Made by a program: the position numbers and the translations under genes. Shown here one piece after another: positions 18,752 through 27,839 of a stretch of DNA of 64,000 bases. The stretch is taken from NCBI GenBank assembly GCA_963816545.1, contig CAWFLE010000020.1, positions 62,001-126,000 of the forward strand, in the 5' to 3' direction. The notes beneath the pieces are model-generated. The model was not told where the DNA came from. It ran no database searches and saw only the letters and a list, made by a program, of their open reading frames with translations. This stretch comes from Albimonas sp963816545. GTDB lineage: Bacteria > Pseudomonadota > Alphaproteobacteria > Rhodobacterales > Rhodobacteraceae. Each line of letters starts with the position of its first letter. Position 1 is the stretch's first letter.

Positions 18752-19525
18752 ATGTCGAACCTGACCGCCACCGGCAATGCCATCGTCACCGACCTTGCGC
18801 GCCGATACGGCCTCTCCGCGGCCGCTGTCGAGCACATGGCTCGCGCCGTCGCCAATGGAGGCGGCGGGATGGCCCAGTTCAACATCCCCGAACTTGGTGG
18901 TTCGGGTCAGTGGATGGCCGGGGGCATGACCATGGTCGGCGACATGTTCAACTACGGCCTCCAGCACACGGTCTCCAGTCTTTGCGGGGAGCTCTCGAAC
19001 GCCATGGCTTCGACGCAATTTTTCGAGCGGGTTCAGGATGCTGCAGGTGGAAACTGGTGGCCGGCCGAACTCGGCGCCCCGGCCGCCACGGGGGGGCAGA
19101 ACGGCGCCCGCTACGCCTTTTTCCCCGAGGCGCGGCGGCTGGCGTTCGACTATGGCGATGGCAGGCCGCTCGTGCTTCTCGACACCGGCGATCATCGCAT
19201 CGGCGGGTTCAGCCAGCAGCAGTCGGGACCGGGCGAACCGTTTTTGGGCGTCACGGTTTCCAGCCAGTTCGGCCAGTTCGCGCTGTCATCGTTTCAGCGG
19301 GCTGAGGCGGGCCCCGCGTTCGAGTCGCTCGCCGAGCGGTCCGTCGAGACGACCGAGAACGCAGGCCGGACGTCCGCGCCAGTCGCCGAAGCGCCCACCG
19401 GGACTGGGAGCGCCGGCGGCGACATACTGGGAACGATCGAGAGGCTGGCGAAGCTGCGCGATCAAGGCGCGCTGTCGGAGGAGGAGTTTTCGAGCAAGAA
19501 GGCTGAATTGCTGGCGCGCCTGTGA
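18752..19525 (+). CDS. SHOCT-domain protein of unknown function
   Basis: A 257-residue soluble protein. Its C-terminus (about 225-257, LGTIERLAKLRDQGALSEEE, then FSSKKAELLARL) is a SHOCT domain, a short C-terminal oligomerisation element. The N-terminus has a helical segment (IVTDLARRYGLSAAAVEHMA) and a glycine-rich AVANGGGGMAQFNIPELGG region. I chose the ATG at 18752, with GAGG about six bases upstream, over an earlier in-frame start. The middle part (QNGARYAFFPEARRLAFDYG) suggests a beta-rich domain. SHOCT proteins have no single function; no partner gene is evident beside it. Confidence 0.7.
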   Translation: MSNLTATGNAIVTDLARRYGLSAAAVEHMARAVANGGGGMAQFNIPELGGSGQWMAGGMTMVGDMFNYGLQHTVSSLCGELSNAMASTQFFERVQDAAGGNWWPAELGAPAATGGQNGARYAFFPEARRLAFDYGDGRPLVLLDTGDHRIGGFSQQQSGPGEPFLGVTVSSQFGQFALSSFQRAEAGPAFESLAERSVETTENAGRTSAPVAEAPTGTGSAGGDILGTIERLAKLRDQGALSEEEFSSKKAELLARL

Positions 19526-19899
19526 TCATCCGGATCCGCATCAAGAACGCGTCTTCGCGGCAGGTCGACGTCGTCCGCCGCGCGCGCCCGTCGCACAGCC
19601 GCCGAGCAATGTCATATTGGTCGCATGGCCGCACATCCGCGTCCCGTGCTGGCGTCGCAACGCGCAGCCGCCAGGACCGTGGCCATGACCATGACCATGA
19701 CCATGACGAAGCTGCTGATCATCTTGCATTCGGGGACCGGCGGCAGTCTCCAGATGGTCGGGGCCAGCGACAGGTGAGGTTCGGGGGGCCCTCGGCCCCG
19801 ACCCCGGCTGACGGTGTTTCAGGCGCCGTAGCCATCGACTTGCAGCATCCCACTGAAGCCTCTTGGAAGGCGCTCCTGATGCTCGGAAGCTTGATCGGG
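19526..19899. other. Intergenic stretch holding only a flavodoxin-like stub
   Basis: Apart from the short plus-strand ORF at 19685-19777 described separately, these 374 bases contain no recognisable gene. They lie between the SHOCT gene and the converging cyclase gene. Confidence 0.4.
19685..19777 (+). pseudogene. Flavodoxin-like N-terminal stub with a four-fold ATGACC start repeat
   Basis: A 30-codon ORF beginning with three ATGACC hexamers and then ATGACG (MTMTMTMT), followed by KLLIILHSGTGGSLQMV and a stop 13 codons after the glycine loop. The segment after the repeat resembles the first beta strand and FMN phosphate loop of flavodoxin-like proteins. The rest of the gene is missing. It is probably the truncated start of a flavodoxin-family gene, but the match is short. 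Confidence 0.35.
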
Positions 19900-21660
19900 T
19901 CACCTGTCCGGAATGCCGAGGTCACGAAGCCCCTGCGCGATGCGCTCCAGCGAGTGCGGATCGAAGACCATCGACTCCTTGTAGCGCTCCACCGTGTGGT
20001 CCGGGTAGGCTGCCAGCAGCGCATCGCAGGAGGCGCGAGCCTCGTCCATGCGCCCGACCGCCAGAAGCGCAGGCGCGAGGTTTCGATGAATCCAGAAGGC
20101 GTTCGGACGCTCGTCGAGCGCCCGCATGAACTGGTCCGCGGCCTTCTCGTCGTCGCCTGCGACCTGGTGCGCCGACCCGATCCCGACGCGGTTGTTGAAG
20201 TTCATCGGGTCCAGCGGGCTCAGCCGCAGCGCGCGTTCGAAATACTGGAGCGCCGCCTCCGGACGGCGGGAATAGATCTCTAGCCAGCCAAGTCGGCTCA
20301 ACGCCCATGCGGCATTCGGGTCGAGCGCCACCGCGCGCTCCAGCAGCACGCGTGCCGTGCCGAAGTTGCGCGCGAAGGTGTGGACGGCCCCCAGCACGGC
20401 CAGGATCAGCGGATCGTCGTCCGACAACATCGCGGCGCGTTCGGCCAGCGAGAGCGCGCGCGCCTTGGCATCGGCGATGTTCGTCACCCAGCTGTAGACG
20501 GATCGCTGCGCCCAGCACCATGCGGCCAGGGCCAGCGCCAACGGGTAGTCGGGGTCGATCTTCAGCCCCGCATCGAGGAGGTCGAGCGCCGTGGCGGCCT
20601 CTTCCTTCTCGAGCATCCACACCCGCCGCAACGCGCGCATGGTGTAGTCGTAGGCCCCAAGATCCTGAGGACGCTTACGGCGGGCACGCTCGATCTCGGC
20701 GAAGCGGATGGAGGGCTGCAGAGCGCCGGCGACCTGCTCCGTGATCCGGTCCTGCAGCTCGAAGATGTCGTCGAGGGCGCCATCGTACTTCTCGGCCCAG
20801 ATATGCGCCCCGCCGGCGGTCTCGATCAGCTGAACCGTGATGCGGACGCGCCCCCCGGCGCGCTGAACCGAACCCTCCAGAACATAAGCGACGCCCAGCT
20901 CGCGCCCGATCTCGCGAACGTTCTTGCTGCGCCCCTTGTAGGCGAAGGCCGAGTTGCGCGCGATCACAAAGAAGCTGCGGATGCGCGAGAGGGCGGCGGT
21001 GATCGACTCGACCATGCCGTCCGCGAAGAACTCCTGCGCGGGATCGCCGGACATGTTGTCGAAAGGGAGGACGGCGATCGAGGGTTTGTCGGGCAGCGCG
21101 GGCGCGTCGAGCGCCGCCTCGTTCAGCGTTCCGGCGACCGACCAGCGGAAGATGCGCACCGGAGCGGGGATGTTCTTCAGGCCCTGCTCGCCCCCGTCTG
21201 TGAACCTGGCGCTGACCCGCGTCGCCGCATGCTCGTGCGCCGTCGCGCTGAGCACGACCTCGCCCGGTTCGGCGACCTCCTGCAGCCGGGCCGCAAGGTT
21301 GACGCCGTCGCCGTAGATGTCGCCGCCCTCGATCATGACGTCGCCGAGGTTGACGCCGATGCGCAGCCGGACCCGCCGGTCCGCCTCCGCCGCGGCATTC
21401 GCCTCAGCCAGCGCCGTCTGGATGCCGACCGCGGCGTTGACCGCGTCCACGACGCTTGCGAACTCGACCAGCGCGCCATCGCCCATGAGCTTGACGATCC
21501 GGCCGCGATGCTCTGCGACGCCTGGTCCGAAGATCTCGCGCCTCAGAACCTTGAGGTCCGCCAGCGTCCGCGCCTCGTTCGCCGCCATCAGGCGCGAGTA
21601 GCCCGCCACATCGGCGACCATCACCGCGGCCAGCCGTCTTTCGATGCGTTCTGCGCTCAT
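19900..21660 (-). CDS. Class III adenylate cyclase fused to a TolB/FlgO-like domain and TPR repeats
   Basis: Protein of 586 residues with no membrane segment. Residues about 10-170 are a class III nucleotidyl cyclase: metal Asp residues in VMVADVAGYSRLM and LMGDGALVEF, an adenine-selecting Lys in RIVKLMGD, and the Asp and Asn/Arg pair in GDIYGDGVNLAARL. Residues about 200-330 form a TolB_N/FlgO-like domain starting SIAVLPFDNMSGDPAQEFFA and including AYVLEGSVQRAGGRVRIT. The rest is TPR repeats (for example NFGTARVLLERAVALDPNAAW). This architecture is common in rhizobia and related bacteria. It should make cAMP in response to an unknown signal. I chose the ATG at 21660, where the cyclase domain starts. 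It is divergent from the GAF gene over about 210 bases. Confidence 0.85.
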   Translation of the reverse strand: MSAERIERRLAAVMVADVAGYSRLMAANEARTLADLKVLRREIFGPGVAEHRGRIVKLMGDGALVEFASVVDAVNAAVGIQTALAEANAAAEADRRVRLRIGVNLGDVMIEGGDIYGDGVNLAARLQEVAEPGEVVLSATAHEHAATRVSARFTDGGEQGLKNIPAPVRIFRWSVAGTLNEAALDAPALPDKPSIAVLPFDNMSGDPAQEFFADGMVESITAALSRIRSFFVIARNSAFAYKGRSKNVREIGRELGVAYVLEGSVQRAGGRVRITVQLIETAGGAHIWAEKYDGALDDIFELQDRITEQVAGALQPSIRFAEIERARRKRPQDLGAYDYTMRALRRVWMLEKEEAATALDLLDAGLKIDPDYPLALALAAWCWAQRSVYSWVTNIADAKARALSLAERAAMLSDDDPLILAVLGAVHTFARNFGTARVLLERAVALDPNAAWALSRLGWLEIYSRRPEAALQYFERALRLSPLDPMNFNNRVGIGSAHQVAGDDEKAADQFMRALDERPNAFWIHRNLAPALLAVGRMDEARASCDALLAAYPDHTVERYKESMVFDPHSLERIAQGLRDLGIPDR

Positions 21661-21869
21661 GCGGGCACGCGCCCCCTGTCGCTCCGCGGTCGAATGTAGT
21701 CGAGTCCGGACCGCCGGGACAGGGAGCAATTCGGCGGCGGGGCGCCGTTTCAGATGCGATGGCCCGGACCGTTCCCCATCACCGTTCAGGAAGTCGAAAG
21801 CGCGTAAGGCGATCAATCGCACGGCATGCGGCGCTGAGCCCAACGCCCCTTTCGCGGAGAAGAGAGACG

Positions 21870-22370
21870 ATGACGCGCCACCCTGTTCCGGCGAACGAAA
21901 ACGACCGTCTCCGCTTCCTGCGGGATCTGGAGGTCGACTTTTCGGCGCCCATCGCGGAGTTGCAAAAGGTCACGCGCATAGCCTCCATGATCGCCGGAAC
22001 GCCGATCGCTCTCGTCTCGCTCGTGGAAGAGGATGTTCAGCGTTTCGCCGCGAACATCGGCGTGCCCAGCGCCGAGGGAACCAAGCGCAACGAGGCGTTC
22101 TGCGCGCCCGCCATGATGTCGAGCGCGCAACTGGTGATAGGGGACGCGCGCCAGGATGCCCGCTTCCGCGACAACCCGCTGGTTACGGGCGCGCCCAATG
22201 TCCGCGCCTACGCCGGCAGCGTTCTCGAGCCCGAACAAGGCATGCGCCTGGGCACGCTCTGCGTGATCGACACCCGGCCGCGCGAGTTCAGCGCCGAGGT
22301 CCTGGCTCAGCTTGACGATCTCTTCGACGCCGTGGCGGCGCTGCTCATGGCGCACCGCGACCGACTCTGA
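21870..22370 (+). pseudogene. 5' part of a disrupted GAF-GGDEF-EAL gene (GAF domain)
   Basis: A 166-codon ORF that is a GAF domain: IASMIAGTPIALVSLVEED, FCAPAMMSS, DNPLVTGAPNVRAYAG and GTLCVIDTRPREF. Its start ATG follows GGAGAAGAG. The ORF ends MAHRDRL with a TGA supplied by the inserted element. Removing the element together with one copy of the target repeat joins MAHRD to RLFLRDRLSREASERAV and continues into the GGDEF domain at 23760, so this was one sensor-regulator gene. A free GAF protein could still be made. Confidence 0.85.
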
Positions 22371-23759
22371 GCTATGGCTGAAACTGGGTGACGCGGCCTG
22401 ATCAGGCGGCGCGGGTTTCAGCGTCGCGGTCGGCGACACCATGGGTGAACTTGACGCCCTCGACGACGAGGGGCAACCGGTTTGCGCCCTGGAGCCGGCG
22501 CCATTTCTTCGAGGCGGCGCGGGCGAGGGTGAGGACCATGAGCTTCGCGGTCCTCTGCGACAGCGCGCCCTTGGTCCCGACGGTCCGATGCCTGACCGTC
22601 GCGAAGACGCTCTCGATCCGATTAGCCGTGCGCAGATGATCCCAGTGCTCGGCGGGGAAGTCGAAGAAGACCAGCAACGCCTCCCGATCCTTGATCAGGC
22701 AATCGACGGCCTTTCCGTACGTGACGCCGTACTTCTCGACGAAGGTGTCCATGGCGGCCTCCGCTTCGGCTCTGGTCTCCGCCTGCCAGATCTCGCGGAG
22801 GTCGGACTTCACCGCCGGCGTCATGGATTTCGGGAACTTGTTCAGCACGTTGGCCGTCTTGTGCACCCAGCATCTCTGATGCCGCGCACCGGGGAAGACT
22901 TCGTCGAGGGCCCTCCAGAACCCGAGGGCGCCATCGCCGACGGCGATCTCCGGCGCGACGACGAGGCCCCGCTTCCTGAGATCAACGAGCAGGTCGCGCC
23001 AGCTCTGCGCGCTTTCCCGCATGCCGACCTGGAAGCCGACGAGCTCCTTCTTTCCTTCCGGCGTCACGCCGATCACGACGAGCATGCACTCTGCGGCGGG
23101 CTCCATCCGGGCCTGGAGGTAGACCCCGTCGGCCCAGATGCAGACGTAGCGGCGGGCGGAGAGATCGCGATGCTGCCAGCGGTCGTGCTCCTTCTCCCAC
23201 CCGGCCGTGAGACGCGTGATGGTGCCCGGCGACAGGTTCGGCGCGTCGGGGCCGAGGATCGCAGCCAATGCCTCCTGAAAGTCACCGGTGGAGACGCCGC
23301 GCAGGTAGAGCACCGGCAGCAGAGCATCGAGGCTCGTCGAGCGCCGCGCCCATCTCGGCAGGATGCGCGACGCGAACCGCACCGTCTTCTCGGCGTCCGC
23401 CGCCCGGTCCCGGATCTTGGGACGGCGCACGGCGAGCGGCCCGATCCCGGTCTGGATCTCGCGCTCAGGGCCGTGTCCGTGGCGCACGACGCGCCGACGC
23501 CCGTCGGGCAGCCGCTCACCGGCGAGCCCGTCGAGGAACGCCCCGACTTCGGCCTCGAGCGCGCTCGCGAGCATCCGGCGCGCGCCTTCCCGCGCAATCT
23601 CGGTGAGCGGGTCGACAACCGTTCCGGGCTGGTGAAGAGGGGTGATCATGGTATCGTCCGTCACGGCGTATCGCTCCTTCTGGAGGTTCTGGCAGGCTTC
23701 AGCACCCGCCACGATACGCCGCCCTCTCAACCCGCATCACCCAACTTCGACCATAGCTC
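22369..23759 (-). mobile_element. IS256-family (mutator-type) element inserted in a GGDEF-EAL gene
   Basis: A 1391-bp element with imperfect terminal repeats beginning GAGCTATGG at both ends (GAGCTATGGCTGAAACTGG on the left; GAGCTATGGTCGAAGTTGG on the complement of the right). ACCGACTCT (22360-22368) and ACCGACTGT (23760-23768) flank it, an 8 of 9 target duplication. Its transposase is unrelated in detail to that of the two other IS256-type copies in the window. Confidence 0.88.
22402..23664 (-). CDS. IS256-family transposase, full length
   Basis: A 420-residue transposase with the IS256 DDE pattern: CIWADGVYLQARMEP, VVIGVTPEGKKELVGF, AVGDGALGFWRALDEVFP, HQRCWVHKTANVLNKFP and NRIESVFATVRHRT. 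I chose the GTG start at 23664 because AAGGAG lies nine bases before it; an ATG five codons later is an alternative. No frameshift or stop is visible, so the element is probably active. Confidence 0.88.
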   Translation of the reverse strand: MTDDTMITPLHQPGTVVDPLTEIAREGARRMLASALEAEVGAFLDGLAGERLPDGRRRVVRHGHGPEREIQTGIGPLAVRRPKIRDRAADAEKTVRFASRILPRWARRSTSLDALLPVLYLRGVSTGDFQEALAAILGPDAPNLSPGTITRLTAGWEKEHDRWQHRDLSARRYVCIWADGVYLQARMEPAAECMLVVIGVTPEGKKELVGFQVGMRESAQSWRDLLVDLRKRGLVVAPEIAVGDGALGFWRALDEVFPGARHQRCWVHKTANVLNKFPKSMTPAVKSDLREIWQAETRAEAEAAMDTFVEKYGVTYGKAVDCLIKDREALLVFFDFPAEHWDHLRTANRIESVFATVRHRTVGTKGALSQRTAKLMVLTLARAASKKWRRLQGANRLPLVVEGVKFTHGVADRDAETRAA

Positions 23760-24487
23760 ACCGACTGTTTCTGCGGGACAGGCTGTCGCGCGAGGCGTCC
23801 GAGCGTGCCGTTCTGCGCGAAGTCGCGGACCGCGATCCGCTGACCGCACTCCTGAACCAATCCGGTTTTCGGATGCGCGTCGATGCAGCGCTCGGGTCCG
23901 CGGGAGGATCGGAAGCCCTGGCCGTCATCGACGTGGATCACTTCAAGCAGGTCAACGACCGCTTCGGCCATCCCTTCGGCGACCGGTACCTCACGCTCAT
24001 CGCGTCAAGTCTCCTCGAGGGCCTCGGAGCGAACCCGATCGTCGGCCGCATCGGCGGTGACGAGTTCGCCGCGCTCCTGGAACCGGGCAGCCGGGAGGAC
24101 CACCTTGCCGCGGTCGAGCGCGTGCTGAGCGCCATTCGCGCCGCGGTCGCCGAGATCGGACAGCCAGGCTTGGGACAACTGTCGACCGGGCTTTGCAGGA
24201 TTTCCGATGCTCCGGAGCCGGCTTTCGAAGCGCTCTACCAGCGCGCCGATGTCGCGCTCTACGCAGCGAAGGACCGCGGTCGGAACCGCATGTGCGTGTT
24301 CTCGGAGGAGCTCGACGGCCTCTACAATCTCGGAGCCCAGCGCGCCCGCTTCTCCGATGCGCTGGCCGCCGGCCGGATCGTGCCCTTTCTTCAGCCCAAG
24401 ATCGACCTGGCGAGCGGCCTAACCGCCGGCTTCGAACTACTCGCCCGTTGGCGCGATCCGAGGCGCGGGCTGCTGTCGCCGGCGCGT
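23760..24487 (+). pseudogene. 3' part of the disrupted GAF-GGDEF-EAL gene (GGDEF and start of EAL)
   Basis: It reads HRLFLRDRLSREASERAV, then a GGDEF domain (DRDPLTALLNQSGFRMRVDA, AVIDVDHFKQVNDRFGHPFG, RIGGDEFAALL, ADVALYAAKDRGRNRM) and the beginning of an EAL domain (GRIVPFLQPKIDLASGLTAG, FELLARWRDP). The diguanylate cyclase signature is intact, while the EAL domain stops after about 50 residues where an IS1182-type element begins; its remainder is not found. The gene is therefore broken twice. The original protein would have made, and perhaps degraded, cyclic di-GMP. Confidence 0.87.
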
Positions 24488-25668
24488 GGGGCCGTTGAAG
24501 AATGTGGTCATCGCGCAGGCCGAGCCTTGCCAGGCGACTAAGCGTGGGTGGCCGCAGGCGAGGTCGTGGTGGCGGCGATTGCGAACGCCCTCCGCAGGCC
24601 TGCCGGGACTCGAGCCAAGAACAGCAGAACGAGCGCGGCGGCGAGCCGCTTGAGGTTGATGGCCGCCGCCGTGAGGAACGCCTGGATGCGCATGTTCTCG
24701 AGGCCGCGGCGAACGGCTCGTGCCAGCCCATGCCAAGTCTTCGCCTCGCCGTGGAACCCCTCCGACCTCCAGCGGTGGCGCTGGTAGAGGCGCTGATCCT
24801 CTTCGCTCCACCGCTCGCGGCGCCGACGCGCGCGCAGGAGCGCCGGGTAGTCGTCGCCGATCACGACCGCCTTGTTCATGCGGCCCTTCGAGAGACAGAG
24901 CGCGGCGAGGTCGCATCGCCGGCAGTCGCGAGCTTTCGAGTAGAAGAAGCGCCCGTGCTTCACGGGCTTTCCCGGCAGGAGGGTTTTGCCGCGCGGACAC
25001 TTCAGAAGGTCGTGGCGAGAGTCATAGCGGAACCGGCGAAGGGGAATGGGGCTGCGGATCGGTTCGGCCTTCGTCGGGATGACGCCGGCGATCCCGCGCC
25101 TCTCCAACCCGCCGAAGATCTTCGCGTAGGCGTAGCCGGCGTCGGCGGTCACAGCGGCGATCTCGACGCCGATCGTCTCCTCGACCGCATCGAGGCGCGC
25201 GAGGAGCTGCTCGCCCTCGTTCGTCTCACCGGTCGTCACCTCCGCGTCGAGCACGACGCCGAAGACGTCGTCCACCACGCCATGCTGCTTGCAGCTCGGC
25301 TCCAATCTGCGATTGCGGCCGCTCGTGGCCATGGTCGCGTCCGGATCGGTAAGACAGACCTTCTTGAACTTGCCGGTCTTCTTCGAGTCCCGCAGGCGGC
25401 TCTCGTTCCCGGGGTCCGGCTCGGCGTCGCCGTTCGCTGCCGCCATCGCGTCCACATGCCGGACGGCGAGGCTCATCGCGCAGCCATGACAGATCCAGCA
25501 CCCGGTCGACCCGCACCAGGACATGGTCGTCGGGAACGAGATCGCGCAGCGTTCCGCAGACGAAGAACTCGAGTTGCCCGCGCTCCTTCCGCCCCAGTAT
25601 CCGTGTCCTCCCGCCGATCCTCCACAAGAAGAAGAGAATCAGGTGCCGAAGCCTTTCTCAACGGCCCC
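24488..25668 (-). mobile_element. IS1182-family element, internally deleted
   Basis: Bounded by 11-bp inverted repeats GGGGCCGTTGA (24488-24498) and TCAACGGCCCC (25658-25668). At about 1.18 kb it is shorter than a normal IS1182 element (about 1.5-1.6 kb), matching the deletion seen in its transposase. No target duplication is visible. It truncates the EAL domain at its left edge. Confidence 0.75.
24538..25627 (-). pseudogene. IS1182-family transposase with internal deletion and frameshift
   Basis: The N-terminus reads RKERGQLEFFVCGTLRDLVP, DDHVLVRVDRVLDLSWLRDE and then loses similarity. The C-terminal two thirds, in another frame, read RLRDSKKTGKFKKVCLTDPD, AAVTADAGYAYAKIFGGLER, RHDLLKCPRGKTLLPGKPVK, KARDCRRCDLAALCLSKGRM and RHRWRSEGFHGEAKTWHG. 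The part between (about 120 residues including an early catalytic region) is missing near 25475-25490. It cannot make an active transposase. Confidence 0.82.
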
Positions 25669-25722
25669 CGGTTCCACTTCATGCGCAACGCGCTCGCCCA
25701 TGCGCCGGCCACGGTGGGCGTT
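25669..25722 (+). pseudogene. Small IS256-family transposase fragment
   Basis: The plus strand reads RFHFMRNALAHAPATVG, matching the conserved HWMRNALAHAPAKQRT segment of the IS256 transposases at 15812 and 36665. Only about 17 codons remain, directly beside the right repeat of the IS1182-type element. It shows a further IS256 insertion once lay here. Confidence 0.6.
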
Positions 25723-25924
25723 CCCCCCGGGCTTCGTGATGCGGCGGAGCGCTCCGCCAAGGCGCATGAGACCCTGGATCACACGGGTCGGCCCCGATCC
25801 GACTCATGCCCGGCTCGCCGGCGGCGGGCCCCCGCCGAGCACACGCCGCGCTTGACGAATTCCTGATCTGGCATGTTCCTTCGGCGAGGCGTAAGGTCGG
25901 AGACCGCGTTGGGAGGCGTGGGCC

Positions 25925-26675
25925 ATGCTGGACATCGGCTTCGGAGCGGCTGCGCTGGCGGGGATCCTGTCGTTCCTGTCGCCCTGCATCCTGCCGATGG
26001 TTCCGTTCTACCTGTGCTACATGGCGGGGCTCTCGATGCAGGAGCTGCGCGGCCGAGAGGGCGCCGGAGGGGCCCTGCCCCCGGGGGCGCAGCTCAGGCT
26101 CGTCTTCTCCTCCGTCGCCTTCGCGCTGGGCGTGACCACGATCTTCGTGCTGCTGGGCCTCGGCGCGACGGCGCTCGGCGGGCTGTTCATCGCCTGGAAG
26201 GGCGTGCTGTCCTGGATCGCGGCGGGGGCGCTGGCGCTGTTCGGACTGCATTTCCTCGGGGTCCTGCGGATCCCGCTGCTCTACCGAGAGGCGCGCGTCC
26301 GAGACCTCGGCGGATCCGCGCGGGATCGCAGGGGCTTATGTCATGGGCCTCGCCTTCGGCTTCGGGTGGACGCCCTGCGTGGGGCCGGCGCTGGCGGCGA
26401 TCCTGATGGTGGCCTCGGTTTCGGGGGACCTCTGGCGCGGGGGGGCGCTGCTGCTGACCTACGGGCTCGCCATGACGCTGCCCTTCGTGGTCGCGGCGCT
26501 GTTCGCACGGCCCTTCCTCGGCTGGGCGCAGCGTCACCGACGCCTGCTGGGGCAGGCCGAGAAGGCGATGGGCGTCATGCTGCTGGTTTTCGCCGTCCTG
26601 ATCGCGACCGACAGGGTCAACCTGATCGGCCAGTGGTTGCTGGAGAACTTCGACTGGAGCGCGACGCTCGCCTGA
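25925..26675 (+). pseudogene. soxV: SoxV, CcdA-like thiol-disulfide carrier, one-base frameshift
   Basis: A membrane protein of the CcdA/DsbD type: LSFLSPCILPMVPFYLCYMA near the start and GWTPCVGPALAAILMVASVS in the second half carry the two redox cysteines. SoxV passes electrons from cytoplasmic thioredoxin to SoxW and keeps the SoxYZ cysteine reduced. The frame breaks at CC 26299-26300: deleting one C restores a continuous protein of about 249 residues (REARVETSADPRGIAGAYVM across the site). The ATG at 25925 follows GGGAGG. As read, only the N-terminal half with one cysteine is made. No soxR or soxS gene is found upstream, where mobile elements lie instead. Confidence 0.88.
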
Positions 26676-26689
26676 ACGGGAGACCTGCC

Positions 26690-27235
26690 ATGAGACGCCT
26701 CTTCGCCGCGGCCCTTCTCGCCCTCGCCCCCTTCGCCGCCACGGCGGGGCCTCCGCTGGGGGACGATGGGCTGCACAAGCCCGACTGGGTGCGGGAGACT
26801 TTCAAGGACCTGCGCGAGGACCTCGCCGAAGCGACGGCGGAGGGGCGGCGGATGCTGATCCTCGTGGAGCAGCGGGGCTGCATCTACTGCAAGCGGATGC
26901 ATGAGGAGATCTTCCCCCAGCCGGCGATCGACGCCCTGATCCGGGAGGACTATTTCGTCGTGCAGGTGAACCTCGTCGGCGCGGTGGAGGTCACCGATTT
27001 CGACGGCGAGACCATGACGGAGAAGGCGGCCGCGCGGCACTGGGGCGTGGCGCTGACGCCGACCCTGATCTTCCTGCCCGCGACCGCGCCGGAGGGGACG
27101 ACAGCCGCGGAGGCGGCGGCGGCGGTGCTCCCGGGCGCGCTCGACGCCGAGACGACCGAGGCGCTGCTGCGCTGGATCGTGGCCCGAGGCTACGAATCCG
27201 GCGAGACCTTCGCCGACCACATGGCCATGCGCTGA
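26690..27235 (+). CDS. soxW: SoxW, periplasmic thioredoxin
   Basis: A 181-residue protein with a signal peptide (MRRLFAAALLALAPFAATAG) and a thioredoxin-fold active site C64-I-Y-C67 in EQRGCIYCKRMHEEIFP. A cis-Pro motif is present in GVALTPTLIFLP. It takes electrons from SoxV in the periplasm and reduces oxidised thiols of the Sox system. GGGAG precedes the ATG by eight bases, and it follows soxV by only 14 bases, so the two are co-transcribed. Confidence 0.88.
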   Translation: MRRLFAAALLALAPFAATAGPPLGDDGLHKPDWVRETFKDLREDLAEATAEGRRMLILVEQRGCIYCKRMHEEIFPQPAIDALIREDYFVVQVNLVGAVEVTDFDGETMTEKAAARHWGVALTPTLIFLPATAPEGTTAAEAAAAVLPGALDAETTEALLRWIVARGYESGETFADHMAMR

Positions 27236-27272
27236 CTGCGACGCCGCATCATGCCGTAACGTAATGAAACTA

Positions 27273-27300
27273 TTGAACGCGTTTTTTTACAGTATATATT
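27273..27300 (+). promoter_or_regulatory. Probable sigma-70-type promoter of soxXYZABCDEF
   Basis: TTGAAC at 27273-27278 and TATATT at 27295-27300 are separated by 16 bases, in an AT-rich patch with a T7 run that stands out in this GC-rich cluster. The soxX start codon lies about 28 bases after the -10 box. The same patch may also hold the operator for the ArsR-type regulator SoxR of other bacteria; no soxR gene is in the window. Confidence 0.6.
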
Positions 27301-27328
27301 GGTAAAAAATCAATTGCGGGAGGAGCCG

Positions 27329-27802
27329 ATGAGTTGTTACGCGATGGCGGGCGCCCTTCTCTTCGCATCGGCCGCGGGTGCGGCTGCGGCGGAGATCGTT
27401 CCGGCAGGAGTTGCCTTCGACGAGTACGGAGCGTCGGCCGCGTCGCTGACGGGAGCGCCCGGCGATCCCGCGGCGGGAGCGGCGGTGGTCACGTCCTCTT
27501 CCCTCGGGAACTGCGTGGCCTGCCACCGGATCTCGTCGCTCGACGCGCCGTTCCAGGGGGATGTCGGGCCGCCGCTCGACGGTGCCGCGGACCGCTGGGA
27601 AGAGGCGGACCTACGCGGGATCGTGGTGGACGCCAAGCACACCTTCTACGGGACGGTGATGCCGTCCTTCTACAAGACCGGGCCGTTCATCCGCCCCGGA
27701 GACGGCTACACAGGCAAGGCCGCCCCCGGCGATCCACCGCCGATCCTGACGGCGAACCAGGTCGAGGACGTGGTCGCCTTTCTCATGACACTTGGGGAAT
27801 GA
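27329..27802 (+). CDS. soxX: SoxX, monoheme cytochrome c of the SoxXA complex
   Basis: A 157-residue protein with a signal peptide (MSCYAMAGALLFASAAGAAA) and one heme c site CVACH at residues 62-66; the Met ligand is probably in GTVMPSFYK. SoxX pairs with SoxA to attach thiosulfate to the SoxY cysteine with transfer of two electrons. I chose the ATG at 27329 because GGGAGGAG lies just before it; an earlier in-frame TTG is not supported by a ribosome binding site. Confidence 0.92.
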   Translation: MSCYAMAGALLFASAAGAAAAEIVPAGVAFDEYGASAASLTGAPGDPAAGAAVVTSSSLGNCVACHRISSLDAPFQGDVGPPLDGAADRWEEADLRGIVVDAKHTFYGTVMPSFYKTGPFIRPGDGYTGKAAPGDPPPILTANQVEDVVAFLMTLGE

Positions 27803-27839
27803 CCGGCCCCGCCGGATCGAAATCGCGAGGAGGTTCGAG

